Position numbers and translations under genes: made by a program. A DNA stretch of 64,000 nt from Sphingobacterium gobiense. Its GTDB lineage: Bacteria; Bacteroidota; Bacteroidia; Sphingobacteriales; Sphingobacteriaceae. A model generated the notes under the pieces. That model searched no databases, was not told the DNA's origin, and saw only the letters and a program-made list of their open reading frames with translations. The stretch covers positions 1,054,001-1,118,000 of the forward strand of contig NZ_PVBS01000002.1 of the NCBI RefSeq assembly GCF_002980575.1, in the 5' to 3' direction. This document shows positions 9,269-18,330 of this stretch, in pieces. How positions within the stretch are numbered: the stretch's first letter is position 1; the number at the start of each line of letters is the position of its first letter.

Positions 9269-9424
9269 CCGAAATTGCGATTGTTTTTTTAAAGGTCGCT
9301 AATTTAGCGATTTTAAATTGAAAATAGTAGTACTTGGTTTGGTTTGTGCCTTGACTGAGGAAACGTCGAGGTGTCGGCTAACTGTGGTTTCTGCTGGGAG
9401 GTTAAGCGATGTTTTTAAAAGTAA

Positions 9425-9445
9425 GGCGGGCAACATCAACCCGCC
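9425..9445 (-). terminator. Rho-independent terminator after the A-type Fe-S carrier gene
   Basis: Leftward hairpin with a 6-bp stem GGCGGG/CCCGCC and a 9-nt loop, followed on the minus strand by a T-rich but interrupted tail. It starts 8 bp past the stop of the carrier gene. Confidence 0.65.
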
Positions 9446-9453
9446 ATCTTAAA

Positions 9454-9807
9454 TTATGCTGAAAACGAACTTCCGCAGCCGCATGTACTTGAGGCGTTTG
9501 GATTGTTGAATGTGAAACCGCGGGCCTCCAAACCACTTTTAAAGTCTATTTCCATACCCGCCAAATAGAGCCCATGGGACTTATTCATGAAAACGCGTAT
9601 TCCCGCTATCATATATTCATTATCACCATCTTTCTTTTGGTCAAATCCCAGTATGTAGCTCATCCCTGAACAGCCTCCGCCTTCTACACCAACACGCAAG
9701 CCGAAATCTGCGCCGATTTCCTGTTGGTCGATCAACTTTTTCAGTTCCGTTACGGCCCCCTCAGTCAAGGTTACGGGAGCAGTATTTGTTATCGTTTCTG
9801 TACTCAT
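9454..9807 (-). CDS. Iron-sulfur cluster carrier, A-type (IscA/ErpA/SufA family)
   Basis: A 117-residue cytoplasmic carrier that receives an Fe-S cluster and passes it to apo-enzymes. The three cluster ligands are present as GGGCSGMSY and the C-terminal CGCGSSF. It is monocistronic in this window, with a terminator just downstream; no suf or isc operon genes are adjacent, so the subtype (ErpA, IscA or SufA) cannot be assigned. A TAAATTTG box read leftward (9837-9844) ends 29 bp before the ATG. Likely clients in this window are complex I subunits NuoB and NuoI. Confidence 0.93.
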   Translation of the reverse strand: MSTETITNTAPVTLTEGAVTELKKLIDQQEIGADFGLRVGVEGGGCSGMSYILGFDQKKDGDNEYMIAGIRVFMNKSHGLYLAGMEIDFKSGLEARGFTFNNPNASSTCGCGSSFSA

Positions 9808-9836
9808 TACGTGTCGTTTTATGTATGTCGTTGTTA

Positions 9837-9844
9837 CAAATTTA
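9837..9844 (-). promoter_or_regulatory. Candidate -7 promoter element of the A-type carrier gene
   Basis: TAAATTTG matches the Bacteroidota -7 box TAnnTTTG, 29 bp upstream of the ATG. No TTG at 17-23 bp upstream was found, so the call rests on the -7 box and its distance only. Confidence 0.4.
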
Positions 9845-10003
9845 CATCTTTCTTTAAAGAAGCTTTTGGAAGCTGTCTATTTTTGACAATAATACAACAT
9901 TCCTAAATTTTTATGGATCTATCGTACACTTCCGCTGAAGTATCTATTTCTAAGGCAGCGGAGAGCGAAATGAAAATTCATGGTTATATGCTGTAGAATT
10001 AAA

Positions 10004-10034
10004 TTGCATATAATCACGATTTTATTTAGGTTTG
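10004..10034 (+). promoter_or_regulatory. glyA promoter (TTG-N20-TAGGTTTG)
   Basis: A -33 TTG at 10004-10006 and a perfect -7 box TAGGTTTG at 10027-10034 with a 20-bp spacer fit the Bacteroidota housekeeping consensus. The predicted transcript would have a leader of about 40 nt before the glyA ATG at 10081. Confidence 0.7.
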
Positions 10035-10080
10035 CGCTAAAATTTAGCAGTTTTTTATAGTACTCCTTAACAATAACATA

Positions 10081-11352
10081 ATGGAAAGAGATCAGGTCAT
10101 TTTTAACCTAATAGCCGATGAGCTAAAGCGCCAGGAAGAAGGCATCGAATTGATTGCTTCTGAGAACTTTGTAAGTAAACAAGTAATGGAAGCCGCTGGT
10201 TCGGTTTTAACGAACAAGTATGCGGAAGGCTTGCCCGGGAAACGCTACTACGGAGGTTGTGAAGTGGTTGACGAAGTTGAAGCGATTGCCATTGATCGTG
10301 CAAAAAAGCTATTTGGTGCAACATGGGTAAACGTACAGCCTCACTCTGGAGCGCAAGCGAATGCGGCGGTTTTCTTAGCGACATTAAAACCGGGTGACAA
10401 AATTTTAGGACTTGATCTATCGCACGGAGGACATTTAACACACGGATCACCGGCAAATCTTTCGGGTAAAATTTACCAACCGTTATTTTATGGAGTAAAA
10501 GAAGATACGGGACTTATTGACTACGAACAGTTAGAAGAGACCGCGTTACGCGAAAAGCCTAAAATGATCATATGTGGTGCTTCTGCTTACTCTCGCGATT
10601 GGGATTACGCCCGTATCCGCAAGGTAGCTGACGAAATCGGAGCACTCGTATTGGCAGATATATCACATCCTGCCGGGTTGATTGCAAAAGGCTTGTTGAA
10701 CGATCCGCTTCCGCATTGTCATATTGTAACCACAACTACACACAAAACATTGCGTGGTCCTCGCGGCGGTATGATTATGGTGGGTGAAGATTTTGAAAAT
10801 CCTTGGGGTATTAAAACACCGAAAGGAGAGATCCGTACGATGACTCAATTGTTGGATTTGGCTGTATTCCCAGGTACACAAGGAGGGCCTTTGGAACATA
10901 CAATCGCAGCTAAAGCGATAGCATATGGGGAAGCATTGAGTGATGATTACTTGACATATGCTAAACAAGTTCGGAAGAATGCACAAGCATTGGCTCAATT
11001 CTTTGTAGACCGAGATTACAAGATCATTTCCGGTGGTACAGACAACCATTTGATGTTAGTCGACTTACGTAACAAGGATATTTCGGGGAAAGATGCCGAA
11101 GCGGTGTTAGGCAAAGCTGGTATCACAACGAATAAAAATATGGTGCCGTTTGATACGCGATCACCTTTTGTAACTTCAGGTGTACGTTTCGGAACGGCAG
11201 CTGTTACCACACGTGGTATTAAGGAGAACGAAATCATTCAAATTGGTGAGTTGATTGATGAAGCTTTGGCCAATAGAGCGAATGAAAGTGGTTTAGAAGC
11301 TATCCATGGCAAAGTGAAAGCTTTGATGGCACAGTTTCCATTATATAAGTAA
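10081..11352 (+). CDS. glyA: Serine hydroxymethyltransferase
   Basis: PLP enzyme converting serine and tetrahydrofolate to glycine and 5,10-methylene-THF, the main source of one-carbon units, which feed purine synthesis (purE, purK and purB are also in this window). The PLP lysine lies in [14 protein letters not shown], and the N-terminal [22 protein letters not shown] and [17 protein letters not shown] blocks are family hallmarks. The 423 aa length is normal. It is a single-gene unit with its own promoter (10004-10034) and a strong terminator (11379-11406). Confidence 0.98.
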   Translation: MERDQVIFNLIADELKRQEEGIELIASENFVSKQVMEAAGSVLTNKYAEGLPGKRYYGGCEVVDEVEAIAIDRAKKLFGATWVNVQPHSGAQANAAVFLATLKPGDKILGLDLSHGGHLTHGSPANLSGKIYQPLFYGVKEDTGLIDYEQLEETALREKPKMIICGASAYSRDWDYARIRKVADEIGALVLADISHPAGLIAKGLLNDPLPHCHIVTTTTHKTLRGPRGGMIMVGEDFENPWGIKTPKGEIRTMTQLLDLAVFPGTQGGPLEHTIAAKAIAYGEALSDDYLTYAKQVRKNAQALAQFFVDRDYKIISGGTDNHLMLVDLRNKDISGKDAEAVLGKAGITTNKNMVPFDTRSPFVTSGVRFGTAAVTTRGIKENEIIQIGELIDEALANRANESGLEAIHGKVKALMAQFPLYK

Positions 11353-11378
11353 TAACGAGTATCGTTAAATTATATAAA

Positions 11379-11406
11379 GGTGGGCACATACTGCTCACCT
11401 TTTTTA
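11379..11406 (+). terminator. Rho-independent terminator of glyA
   Basis: Stem GGTGGGCA/TGCTCACC (8 bp, one G-U), loop CATAC, followed by six T residues, starting 27 bp after the glyA stop. Confidence 0.85.
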
Positions 11407-11629
11407 TGGTATATACGGCATAAAACGGCGAATAAATAAACTATTTTACGGGTTTATTTGTTGTATACGCAAATGCGAAAGATGTGTGAATAAATGTTAA
11501 AAAATAAGCGTTTAATTTGAATCATCGTTATTTTTCATTTGCTTTGAGGTATGATTATACAAACGAAAGGACGCCTATAAAACACTTTACTCTTTAAAAT
11601 AAATTCAAACATAAATCTAGGGATTTACT

Positions 11630-12220
11630 ATGAAAACGTTAAAAGATAAGAGTGACCTTGAGTTGATTCAGGCATATGTATCGGGGGATGAGTCGGGGAT
11701 AGAGGTACTACTGAATAGGTATAAGACAAAAATATATACATCCATCTATCTACAAGTGAAAGACGAATATCTCGCGGAAGATATTTTTCAAGAAACCTTT
11801 ATAAAGGTAATCAAAACACTAAAATCTGGACGTTATAATGATGAAGGTAAGTTTTTGCCTTGGGTGGTTCGTATTGCTCAAAATATGGTGATTGACCATT
11901 TTCGGAAAGAAAAACGAAGCCCCACGGTGGTGAGTAGTGACGGGTATGATATTTTTGGAGTACTGGAGTTTACTGACGATAACGCGGAGTCTAAATTAAT
12001 GACTAATCAACGCGATGTTGATTTGCGAAAGATTATTCAAAAGTTACCTGATGACCAAAAAGAGGTACTTATTATGCGCCATTTTTGTGATATGAGCTTT
12101 AAAGAAATTGCTGAAATAACCGATGTCAGCATCAATACGGCACTTGGGCGTATGCGCTATGCACTCAATAATTTGCGAAAGATGATTGAGGAGCATAATA
12201 TGCTATTGAATATGGGCTAA
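11630..12220 (+). CDS. RNA polymerase sigma-70 family (ECF-like) sigma factor
   Basis: A 196-residue sigma factor with region 2 ([12 protein letters not shown] and the [15 protein letters not shown] helix, residues about 20-95) and region 4 ([27 protein letters not shown], about 135-185). Regions 1 and 3 are absent. No anti-sigma gene is adjacent: the gene stands alone and its stop overlaps the purE stop region by 4 bp in convergent orientation. It differs from the sigma/anti-sigma type gene at 57049. The 277-bp upstream region is AT-rich and has no perfect TAnnTTTG box. Stand-alone sigma factors of this type in Bacteroidota often serve general stress or growth-phase functions, but the target set is not visible here. 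Confidence 0.92.
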   Translation: MKTLKDKSDLELIQAYVSGDESGIEVLLNRYKTKIYTSIYLQVKDEYLAEDIFQETFIKVIKTLKSGRYNDEGKFLPWVVRIAQNMVIDHFRKEKRSPTVVSSDGYDIFGVLEFTDDNAESKLMTNQRDVDLRKIIQKLPDDQKEVLIMRHFCDMSFKEIAEITDVSINTALGRMRYALNNLRKMIEEHNMLLNMG

Positions 12221-12726
12221 AACCCCATATTCTCTACTTCTTCAGCAGTTTCTTCTACTTTTGCTCTGAGATCCGCCTTAAAGGCTAGAATAGCCAATGC
12301 CAATTCCTCCGAAGAAGTGGCTAAAATTTGAGCAGCCAAAATTCCGGCGTTCTTTGCGGCATTCAATGCAACGGTTGCTACCGGAATTCCATTAGGCATT
12401 TGTAATATAGAAAGCACCGAATCCCAACCGTCAATAGAGTTGGAGGATTTTACCGGAACACCGATTACAGGTAAATGGGTTATCGAAGCCACCATTCCCG
12501 GTAGATGGGCGGCACCGCCGGCTCCTGCGATAATAACTTTCAGTCCGCGTGTTGCGGCTGATTTCGCATATTCGTACATGCGTTCGGGCGTACGATGGGC
12601 CGAAACAATGGAGACTTCAAAACTCACTCCTAACGCTTTCAATACCTCGATGGCATCCTGCATCACGGGAAGATCAGATTTGCTACCCATGATTATACCT
12701 ACTTGTGCAATATTTTCTCGGTTCAT
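12217..12726 (-). CDS. purE: N5-carboxyaminoimidazole ribonucleotide mutase
   Basis: Class I PurE, converting N5-CAIR to CAIR in purine synthesis. Key blocks are [31 protein letters not shown] and the PVIGVPV strand. The 169 aa length is normal. It lies 4 bp after purK, the partner that makes N5-CAIR, and is the last gene of the ffh-nuoA-nuoB-purK-purE leftward run. Its 3' end overlaps the convergent sigma factor gene by 4 bp, leaving no room for a conventional terminator between them. Confidence 0.97.
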   Translation of the reverse strand: MNRENIAQVGIIMGSKSDLPVMQDAIEVLKALGVSFEVSIVSAHRTPERMYEYAKSAATRGLKVIIAGAGGAAHLPGMVASITHLPVIGVPVKSSNSIDGWDSVLSILQMPNGIPVATVALNAAKNAGILAAQILATSSEELALAILAFKADLRAKVEETAEEVENMGF

Positions 12727-12730
12727 CTTT

Positions 12731-13873
12731 TTAAGCCTTTACCTTTAATGTTTTCTGTACCCAGCGTGCATTTTTTATCGCTAAATCACGGTCGTCATTT
12801 ACAATGCATACATGCCCCATTTTGCGAAAAGGTTTTGTATATTTCTTTCCATATAAATGAACAAATATACCTTCAACGGCAAGTACGTCTTCCACGCCCT
12901 CGTATCTAGCAAGTCCCTCATACCGTGGTTCGCCTAGCAGGTTTATCATCACCGCATTTGTCCTCGCTGTCGTAGCGCCCAACGGTAAATTGAAAATAGC
13001 ACGTAAATGCTGTGCGAATTGCGAGGTGATATTTCCCTCAATCGTATGATGTCCACTATTGTGTGGGCGAGGAGCAAGTTCATTTACTAAAATCTCACCA
13101 TCTTTTGTGAGAAACATTTCGACAGCCAAAAGACCGACAATTTGTAGGTCCTCTGCTATCTTTTTAGCAATTTCATCAGCTTGCGTCTGGATTTCAAAAG
13201 GTAATGTTGATGGAGATATCAAAAACTCCACCAAATTCGCATCGGGATTAAACTCCATCTCTACCAACGGAAAGGTAGATACGTCGCCTCTATCGTTTCT
13301 GGCAACAATTACGGCAATCTCTTTTTCGAAATCAACTAACTCTTCTATCAAAGAAGGCTCTTCAAAAGCCTGTTCTATTGCTGAGGTATTATTGATCTTT
13401 TTAACTCCCTTGCCATCATAGCCATCCCTGCGGAGCTTCTGTATATAAGGTAGGGGGATAGCCGTTTCATATAAATTTTCTTTGTTAGAAATTAGTTGAA
13501 AAGCTGCGGTAGGAATGTCGTTCTGTTTAAAAAATTGTTTTTGCAGACCTTTGTCTTGAATCAATCGAATGATCCGGGACTGCGGATATACGATAACGCC
13601 TTCGCCCTCCAACTTTTCTAAAGCATCCACATTCACTTTTTCGATTTCGATGGTGATCATGTCTAAATCCTTACCAAAGTTATAGACCGTATCAAAATCA
13701 TTTAACGAACCGCATTCAAAACGGTTACATAATTTACGGCACGGTGCATTTTTATCAGGGTCTAATATATGCACGTTTACGTTGTAATTGATGGCTTCTT
13801 GTATGAGCATACGACCCAACTGGCCTCCGCCAAGAATACCTAATTGCAACTCGCCATAAAAATCTTTTGCCAT
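12731..13873 (-). CDS. purK: N5-carboxyaminoimidazole ribonucleotide synthase
   Basis: ATP-grasp enzyme that carboxylates AIR with bicarbonate to N5-CAIR. N-terminal [13 protein letters not shown] is the family start; the ATP-grasp core contains [38 protein letters not shown] and TIEG. The 380 aa length is typical. It is placed between nuoB (18 bp upstream) and purE (4 bp downstream), so its transcription is probably tied to the ffh/nuoAB unit. Confidence 0.97.
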   Translation of the reverse strand: MAKDFYGELQLGILGGGQLGRMLIQEAINYNVNVHILDPDKNAPCRKLCNRFECGSLNDFDTVYNFGKDLDMITIEIEKVNVDALEKLEGEGVIVYPQSRIIRLIQDKGLQKQFFKQNDIPTAAFQLISNKENLYETAIPLPYIQKLRRDGYDGKGVKKINNTSAIEQAFEEPSLIEELVDFEKEIAVIVARNDRGDVSTFPLVEMEFNPDANLVEFLISPSTLPFEIQTQADEIAKKIAEDLQIVGLLAVEMFLTKDGEILVNELAPRPHNSGHHTIEGNITSQFAQHLRAIFNLPLGATTARTNAVMINLLGEPRYEGLARYEGVEDVLAVEGIFVHLYGKKYTKPFRKMGHVCIVNDDRDLAIKNARWVQKTLKVKA

Positions 13874-13891
13874 AGTGTTTTTAAAAATATA

Positions 13892-14386
13892 TTAAGCGTG
13901 TTCAGAAAAATATTGATCTTGTAATATATTTTCTGTTTCTATTTTTTTTTGAAGTTCTAAGAATGCGCCGATTAATGCTTCTGGTCTCGGTGGGCATCCC
14001 TGTACATATACATCCACAGGGATAATCTTATCTACACCTTTCACCACATGATAGCCGTGTTGCCAATACGGACCGCCACAATTTGAACACGAACCCATCG
14101 ATATGACATATTTGGGGTCAGGCATCTGTTCGTATAGTTTTTTTATCCTATCCGCCATCTTGAAAGTCACCGTTCCCGCAATGATCATCACATCCGATTG
14201 TCTGGGAGATGGACGCGGGAACACGCCTAAGCGATCTAGGTCATAGGTCGAAGCCATAGCGCCCATCATCTCTATCGCACAACAAGCGATTCCGAAACTG
14301 ACCGGCCACATAGATGATAGCCTTGCCCAATTCAGCAAATCGTCCATTTTGGCAATTATGACTCCTCCACTTTGTGCTGCTTCCAT
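13892..14386 (-). CDS. nuoB: NADH-quinone oxidoreductase subunit B
   Basis: Peripheral complex I subunit that carries the terminal N2 [4Fe-4S] cluster next to the quinone site. All four ligands are present: the CC pair in [11 protein letters not shown] in GSCSNCGG and C in VQGCPPRP. The 164 aa length fits. It follows nuoA by 7 bp and precedes purK by 18 bp. In most Bacteroidota nuoB is followed by nuoC and nuoD; here the run goes directly to purine genes and the other nuo genes are 17 kb away (nuoH-N) or not in the window (nuoC-G). Confidence 0.97.
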   Translation of the reverse strand: MEAAQSGGVIIAKMDDLLNWARLSSMWPVSFGIACCAIEMMGAMASTYDLDRLGVFPRPSPRQSDVMIIAGTVTFKMADRIKKLYEQMPDPKYVISMGSCSNCGGPYWQHGYHVVKGVDKIIPVDVYVQGCPPRPEALIGAFLELQKKIETENILQDQYFSEHA

Positions 14387-14393
14387 GTTTTAA

Positions 14394-14978
14394 TTAATTT
14401 GACTTCTTGAATTTTGGTCGAAACCCTAGCCCTCCACTGCGAGCCGCTTTTGTATCGGTATCAACTGTTTCCGACGATACAGTTTCCTTATAGTCGCGAA
14501 CATGGTATTTTTTGCTATTCAATTGTTCATAGGCCGTAGCCGGAATACCGACAGAAACGCGCGGTTCTACATGTGCGGGTTTAATCCACGAAATGTCACC
14601 CCGTTTCCATACATATACTAATCCTACTACCAGAATACCCAAAAACATACCCATTTCCACTAAGGTAAACCATCCCCAGCGCCCATCGGCAGCGACCAAT
14701 TCCCTACTCCCGAAAACCGTTGCCCAAGGAAATACGAAGATCAATTCCACATCAAATAGTAGGAAGACCAAAGCAATTACATAAAACCGTGGGTTTATCT
14801 GTATCCAGGCGTTTCCGGTGGCTTCTTCACCACATTCGTATGTACTTAGTTTTTGAGGATTCGGTTTCTTTGGCGATAATATTTTCGCCAACAAAATGGT
14901 TGCGCATACCAAAAAGATACCTACTATCGCTATTAATAGTATCTTTCCATATTCCGAGAGCTGCGCGGGGTCATCCAT
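14394..14978 (-). CDS. nuoA: NADH-quinone oxidoreductase subunit A
   Basis: Membrane subunit of complex I with three predicted spans (about residues 10-30, 65-85 and 100-122) and the conserved KLSTYECGE loop and FLLFDVELIF segment. At 194 aa it is longer than the usual 120-150 because of a soluble C-terminal tail of about 60 residues, rich in charged and Ser/Thr residues. It lies 24 bp after ffh and 7 bp before nuoB. A TAATTTTG box read leftward (14983-14990) ends 4 bp before the ATG, so a leaderless internal transcript is possible. Confidence 0.96.
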   Translation of the reverse strand: MDDPAQLSEYGKILLIAIVGIFLVCATILLAKILSPKKPNPQKLSTYECGEEATGNAWIQINPRFYVIALVFLLFDVELIFVFPWATVFGSRELVAADGRWGWFTLVEMGMFLGILVVGLVYVWKRGDISWIKPAHVEPRVSVGIPATAYEQLNSKKYHVRDYKETVSSETVDTDTKAARSGGLGFRPKFKKSN

Positions 14979-15002
14979 AGGGCAAAATTACAAAATATTA
15001 TT

Positions 15003-16346
15003 TTAAAAAGGTTTTCCAGGCATTTTGGGCATATTACGCATCATCTTAGCTGCCATAGCAGGATTGGACATTTGCTTCATGACCTTGCGCATGTCCGCAA
15101 ACTGCTTCATGAGCTTATTCACCTCGTTAATATCTGTTCCTGAGCCTTTTGCTATACGCATGCGGCGTTTTGTGTCAATCGCATCTGGATTTTCTCTTTC
15201 AAAAGGCGTCATAGAGTCGATAATCGCTTCAATCGGTTTGAACGCATCGTCCTCTATTTCTACATCTTTAATGGCTTTGCCGACGCCGGGAATCATCCCC
15301 ATCAAGTCTTTCATGTTTCCCATTTTCTTAATCTGCTGAATCTGGGACTTAAAGTCGTTGAAGTCGAATTTATTTTTGCGGATTTTCTTTTGTAGCTCCG
15401 CTGCTTCTTTCTCGTCAAACTGCTGTTGGGCACGTTCTACCAAAGAAACCACGTCACCCATTCCTAGGATACGGGATGCCATACGGTCAGGGTGGAACAC
15501 GTCTAGCGCTTCCATTTTCTCGCCGGTACCGATAAACTTAATCGGTTTATTGACTACGGATTTAATCGATAAGGCAGCACCACCACGGGTGTCACCATCC
15601 AACTTGGTGAGCACTACACCCGTGAAATCCAAACGATCGTTAAACGCTTTAGCGGTATTGACCGCATCTTGCCCCGTCATGGCATCCACGACAAAAAGGA
15701 TTTCATGCGGTTGGGTCGCCTCTTTAACTGCGGTTATTTCGGTCATTAAAGCTTCGTCAATGGCTAATCGTCCGGCAGTATCGATAATGACAATATTATT
15801 TCCGTTGCGTTTGGCTTCTGCTACGCCTTCCTCAGCAATTGCTATAGGGTCAGTGGATTCGCGATTGACATAAACCGGAACGCCCACTTGCTCGCCCAAC
15901 ACCTGCAATTGGTCAATCGCAGCCGGACGATAAACGTCTCCTGCAACTAACAACGGCTTTTTTCCTTTTTTATCACGGAGATAGTTGGCTAGCTTCCCAG
16001 AGAACGTGGTTTTACCCGCACCGTTCAAACCCGCTATTAATATAACCGTAGGGTTGTGTGTTATATCCAGATCGGTAACTGTTCCTCCCATAAGGGAAGT
16101 CAGTTCATCGTTCATGATTTTAGTCAGCAATTGCCCTGGCGAAATACTAGTAAGTACATTCTGACCTAACGCTTTTTGCTTAACCTCGTCGGTAAATGCT
16201 TTGGCTGTTTTATAATTCACATCGGCATCCAATAATGCCTTGCGAATTTCCTTCATCGTCTCTGCGACGTTTATTTCAGTAATACTTCCTTGTCCTTTTA
16301 GTACTTTAAAGGCTCTATCCAGTTTATCCTGTAAATTCTGAAACAT
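15003..16346 (-). CDS. ffh: Signal recognition particle protein Ffh (SRP54)
   Basis: GTPase of the bacterial SRP that binds signal sequences of nascent membrane proteins and docks with FtsY. The N domain (1-90) is followed by the G domain with P-loop GLNGAGKTT, DTAGR and TKLDGD, then a Met-rich M domain that ends in MMRNMPKMPGKPF and binds 4.5S RNA and signal peptides. The 447 aa length is normal. It is first in the run ffh-nuoA-nuoB-purK-purE. A leftward TAACTTTG box (16380-16387) lies 33 bp before the ATG. Confidence 0.98.
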   Translation of the reverse strand: MFQNLQDKLDRAFKVLKGQGSITEINVAETMKEIRKALLDADVNYKTAKAFTDEVKQKALGQNVLTSISPGQLLTKIMNDELTSLMGGTVTDLDITHNPTVILIAGLNGAGKTTFSGKLANYLRDKKGKKPLLVAGDVYRPAAIDQLQVLGEQVGVPVYVNRESTDPIAIAEEGVAEAKRNGNNIVIIDTAGRLAIDEALMTEITAVKEATQPHEILFVVDAMTGQDAVNTAKAFNDRLDFTGVVLTKLDGDTRGGAALSIKSVVNKPIKFIGTGEKMEALDVFHPDRMASRILGMGDVVSLVERAQQQFDEKEAAELQKKIRKNKFDFNDFKSQIQQIKKMGNMKDLMGMIPGVGKAIKDVEIEDDAFKPIEAIIDSMTPFERENPDAIDTKRRMRIAKGSGTDINEVNKLMKQFADMRKVMKQMSNPAMAAKMMRNMPKMPGKPF

Positions 16347-16379
16347 GTCTTATTTCTCGTCTTAAAATGTGCTAAGTGC

Positions 16380-16387
16380 CAAAGTTA
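16380..16387 (-). promoter_or_regulatory. Candidate -7 promoter element of ffh
   Basis: TAACTTTG matches TAnnTTTG, 33 bp upstream of the ffh ATG. No well-spaced -33 TTG was found. Confidence 0.42.
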
Positions 16388-16441
16388 CAAAATAGTGTCG
16401 AATTTTATTTCATTATTCAACGGGGAATCTATTTAAACAAT

Positions 16442-16473
16442 AAAAAATGCGACTTATTCTGTCGCATTTTTTT
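16442..16473 (-). terminator. Bidirectional-type terminator between zinc peptidase and ffh
   Basis: Stem AAAAAATGCGAC/GTCGCATTTTTT with a 7-nt loop. It lies 27 bp downstream of the leftward zinc-peptidase stop relative to its transcription and has T-runs on both strands. Confidence 0.8.
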
Positions 16474-16499
16474 ATTATATGTTTGTATGCTCTTTAGCG

Positions 16500-17186
16500 T
16501 TAATCTCTTCTGCCGAAAAGGATAAAGGCATAATATAGCAATGTTACGAGTGCTGATAAAGCGGCTACAACGTAGGTCATTGCGGCCCATTTCAACGCGT
16601 CTTTCGCCCCGTCGTGCTCATCTCGGCTGTGTGTAATATTAGCTGACTCCAGCCATTTCAACGCTCTGCCCGATGCGTCGAACTCCACCGGTAAGGTTAC
16701 GAAGGCAAATAGTGTCGTCAAAAAAAGCGCCCCCACACCAACTGCTAGGATCCATGGATTCCCGCTAAAGGCCATTAGCAAAACACCGCCTATCAATACC
16801 CAAGAAGTTAGGCGAGAGGCTACGCTCACAACAGGTACCATCGCCGAACGGAACTGTAACCAAGAATAGGCAGTTGCATGTTGTACGGCGTGACCACTTT
16901 CGTGCGCTGCAACCGCAGCGGCAGCGACGCTACGGCCATAATATACTTCGTTGCTGAGGTTCACTGTCTTGTTTGCCGGATTATAATGATCAGACAGACC
17001 GCCCTCGTTAGCTACAAGAACCTTCACGTCGTAAATCCCATTTTCATGGAGCATTTTCTGAGCAATTTCAGCGCCCGAAAGTCCCGAACTCAAAGGGGTC
17101 TCTGAATATTTTTTAAACTTGTTCTTAAACCTGGATTGCACGATCCAACTGATAACCGCAATCCCAATAAATATAATCCAATACAT
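16500..17186 (-). CDS. Membrane-bound zinc metallopeptidase (YugP family)
   Basis: A 228-residue integral membrane metallopeptidase of the YugP/DUF zinc-peptidase family. The zinc motif HESGH lies in AAVAAHESGHAVQHATAY; a short N-terminal anchor (1-14) precedes it and three further hydrophobic segments follow (about 115-135, 140-165 and 200-225). The family is widespread and its substrates are mostly unknown; a quality-control role in the inner membrane is plausible. It is a single gene with a terminator at its 3' end. Upstream lies the repeat-rich block described separately. Confidence 0.88.
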   Translation of the reverse strand: MYWIIFIGIAVISWIVQSRFKNKFKKYSETPLSSGLSGAEIAQKMLHENGIYDVKVLVANEGGLSDHYNPANKTVNLSNEVYYGRSVAAAAVAAHESGHAVQHATAYSWLQFRSAMVPVVSVASRLTSWVLIGGVLLMAFSGNPWILAVGVGALFLTTLFAFVTLPVEFDASGRALKWLESANITHSRDEHDGAKDALKWAAMTYVVAALSALVTLLYYAFILFGRRD

Positions 17187-17411
17187 AGTCGTTATTCCTT
17201 TTTAAATCTTTTGCTGTTTCTCTTTCTTCTACAAACCATATTCCATTCGTTATGATTTGGCTTGAAGATAACAAAAACGATTCATTTTGTCAGCTTAAAA
17301 TAGAAAATTTGATGTTAAGCTGTCAATATTGCTTGTGTTGATGTGTTTTTGAGTAGAAGTATATCGAATAGGAACGGAATAATCTAGCCTGCTTTCGAAG
17401 ATTGCTCTACG

Positions 17412-17485
17412 GGCTATCGGCTGTTCTCCGGAAATAATCGGAAGCTGTTCGATATTTGTTCGACGGCTGTTCGGATTAGATAGCC
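17412..17485. repeat. Inverted repeat enclosing three CTGTTC boxes
   Basis: GGCTATC (17412-17418) and GATAGCC (17479-17485) are perfect inverted arms. Between them CTGTTC occurs at 17421, 17445 and 17467, each within a CGG-rich setting. The same GCTGTTC core returns twice in the leader repeats further right. No coding potential is apparent. Confidence 0.6.
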
Positions 17486-17520
17486 AATCGCAGGTCTAGA
17501 CGGGGCAAGAATACCAAATT

Positions 17521-17582
17521 CGGACATTTCGGTCATATCCGGACATTTACTACCATTTCGGCCTTTTCCGGCCATTTCGGCC
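17521..17582. repeat. 19-bp tandem repeat, about 3.3 copies
   Basis: Units begin with CGG at 17521, 17540, 17559 and 17578, exactly 19 bp apart. Units 1 and 2 share CGGACATTT; units 2 and 3 share a CCATTT end; units 3 and 4 share CGGCC. The block is non-coding and lies between the zinc peptidase and the HU-like gene. Confidence 0.75.
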
Positions 17583-17603
17583 AAAGAGATTTGGAGGAAG
17601 ATT

Positions 17604-17636
17604 TATGTTTGTGCTGTTCGATCGTCTCGCGAAGAG
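17604..17636 (+). promoter_or_regulatory. Leader/promoter-like repeat, copy 1 (TATGTTTG box)
   Basis: A TAnnTTTG match at 17604-17611 continues as TGCTGTTC and then a CTCGCGAAGAG stretch. The same layout recurs 135 bp further right. No -33 TTG at normal spacing is present. Confidence 0.45.
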
Positions 17637-17675
17637 TTGACAGACAGATACAGTGGTTTCGTTAGGGTTAATTTT

Positions 17676-17715
17676 TATCAAATCCTATCAATTTAGATCA
17701 AATCGGATCAAAATT
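17676..17715 (+). repeat. Four 10-bp tandem units, helically phased
   Basis: Units TATCAAATCC, TATCAATTTA, GATCAAATCG and GATCAAAATT follow each other without gaps, so ATCA recurs on exactly one face of the helix (17677, 17687, 17697, 17707). The array ends 23 bp before the TACGTTTG box that would drive the HU-like gene. It looks like a cooperative protein-binding site. Confidence 0.7.
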
Positions 17716-17738
17716 TCATTTTGTTTGATTGCTGTCTT

Positions 17739-17772
17739 TACGTTTGTGCTGTTCATCCACTCGCGAGGAGAC
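17739..17772 (+). promoter_or_regulatory. Leader/promoter-like repeat, copy 2 (TACGTTTG box), upstream of HU-like gene
   Basis: TACGTTTG (17739-17746) continues as TGCTGTTC and CTCGCGAGGAG, matching copy 1. A TTTTG at 17719-17723 gives a somewhat short 15-bp spacer. The resulting leader to the ATG at 17869 would be about 115 nt. Confidence 0.5.
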
Positions 17773-17868
17773 GAACAAGAAGAGGAGGTAACGGGAACGT
17801 CCAACGGAAAGAGCTCGCCGACGGAGTAGTGAACCGCTACCGACAAACATTTTTTAAATTTTAGTATT

Positions 17869-18252
17869 ATGGCAATTAAATTTAATGTACAGGAAATCGG
17901 CAACCCGCAGGATGCGGCTGCCCCTAAAAAGTTCTATGCACGTCCGGTAAGCAGTGGTGAGATCACCCTAGAGGATTTGGCTTCCGACATATCCCATGCC
18001 TCGTCCGTCACGGAATCGGACGTCATGGCGGTATTATACAGCTTGGTGCGGGAAATCCCGCGTAATATCTCGCAAGGCTACATTGTCCGTTTGGGCAGTC
18101 TCGGTTCCTTCCGCTTAGGGACGGGCAGTATTGGCAGTGACACAGCAGAAGAGGTGACTGCTGCCAATATCCATCGCAAACGTGTGCTGTTCCAGAACGG
18201 TATGCGAATCAAGAAGGCGATAGCGGATTTAACTTTCAGGAAAAGCGAGTAA
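17869..18252 (+). CDS. HU-like DNA-binding protein (HU-HIG type)
   Basis: A 127-residue member of the Bacteroidota HU/IHF-like group. The N-terminal FNVQEIGNPQD...KKFYARPVSSGEIT segment precedes the HU-type helices, and RLGSLGSFRL corresponds to the start of the DNA-binding arm. Such proteins bend or wrap DNA and often occur in many copies per genome. Codon use (many GCC, CGT, TCG, GTC codons) is more GC-rich than in the adjacent genes. It stands alone, preceded by a 682-bp non-coding block full of repeats and followed by a clear terminator. The function beyond DNA binding is not readable. Confidence 0.85.
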   Translation: MAIKFNVQEIGNPQDAAAPKKFYARPVSSGEITLEDLASDISHASSVTESDVMAVLYSLVREIPRNISQGYIVRLGSLGSFRLGTGSIGSDTAEEVTAANIHRKRVLFQNGMRIKKAIADLTFRKSE

Positions 18253-18280
18253 TTCGCGTTTTTTTATAGTTTAATGGTTG

Positions 18281-18311
18281 AGCCGGCGTTCCTAGGATGC
18301 CGGCTTTTTTT
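18281..18311 (+). terminator. Rho-independent terminator of the HU-like gene
   Basis: Stem AGCCGGC/GCCGGCT with an 11-nt loop containing CCTAGG, then seven T residues; 28 bp after the stop. Confidence 0.88.
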
Positions 18312-18330
18312 GTGCTTAGATGTCTGGGAA

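Noticed and set aside
15358..15873. 171-codon open frame opposite ffh
   Set aside because: Antisense to the conserved GTPase domain of ffh, Ser-rich translation typical of a shadow frame.
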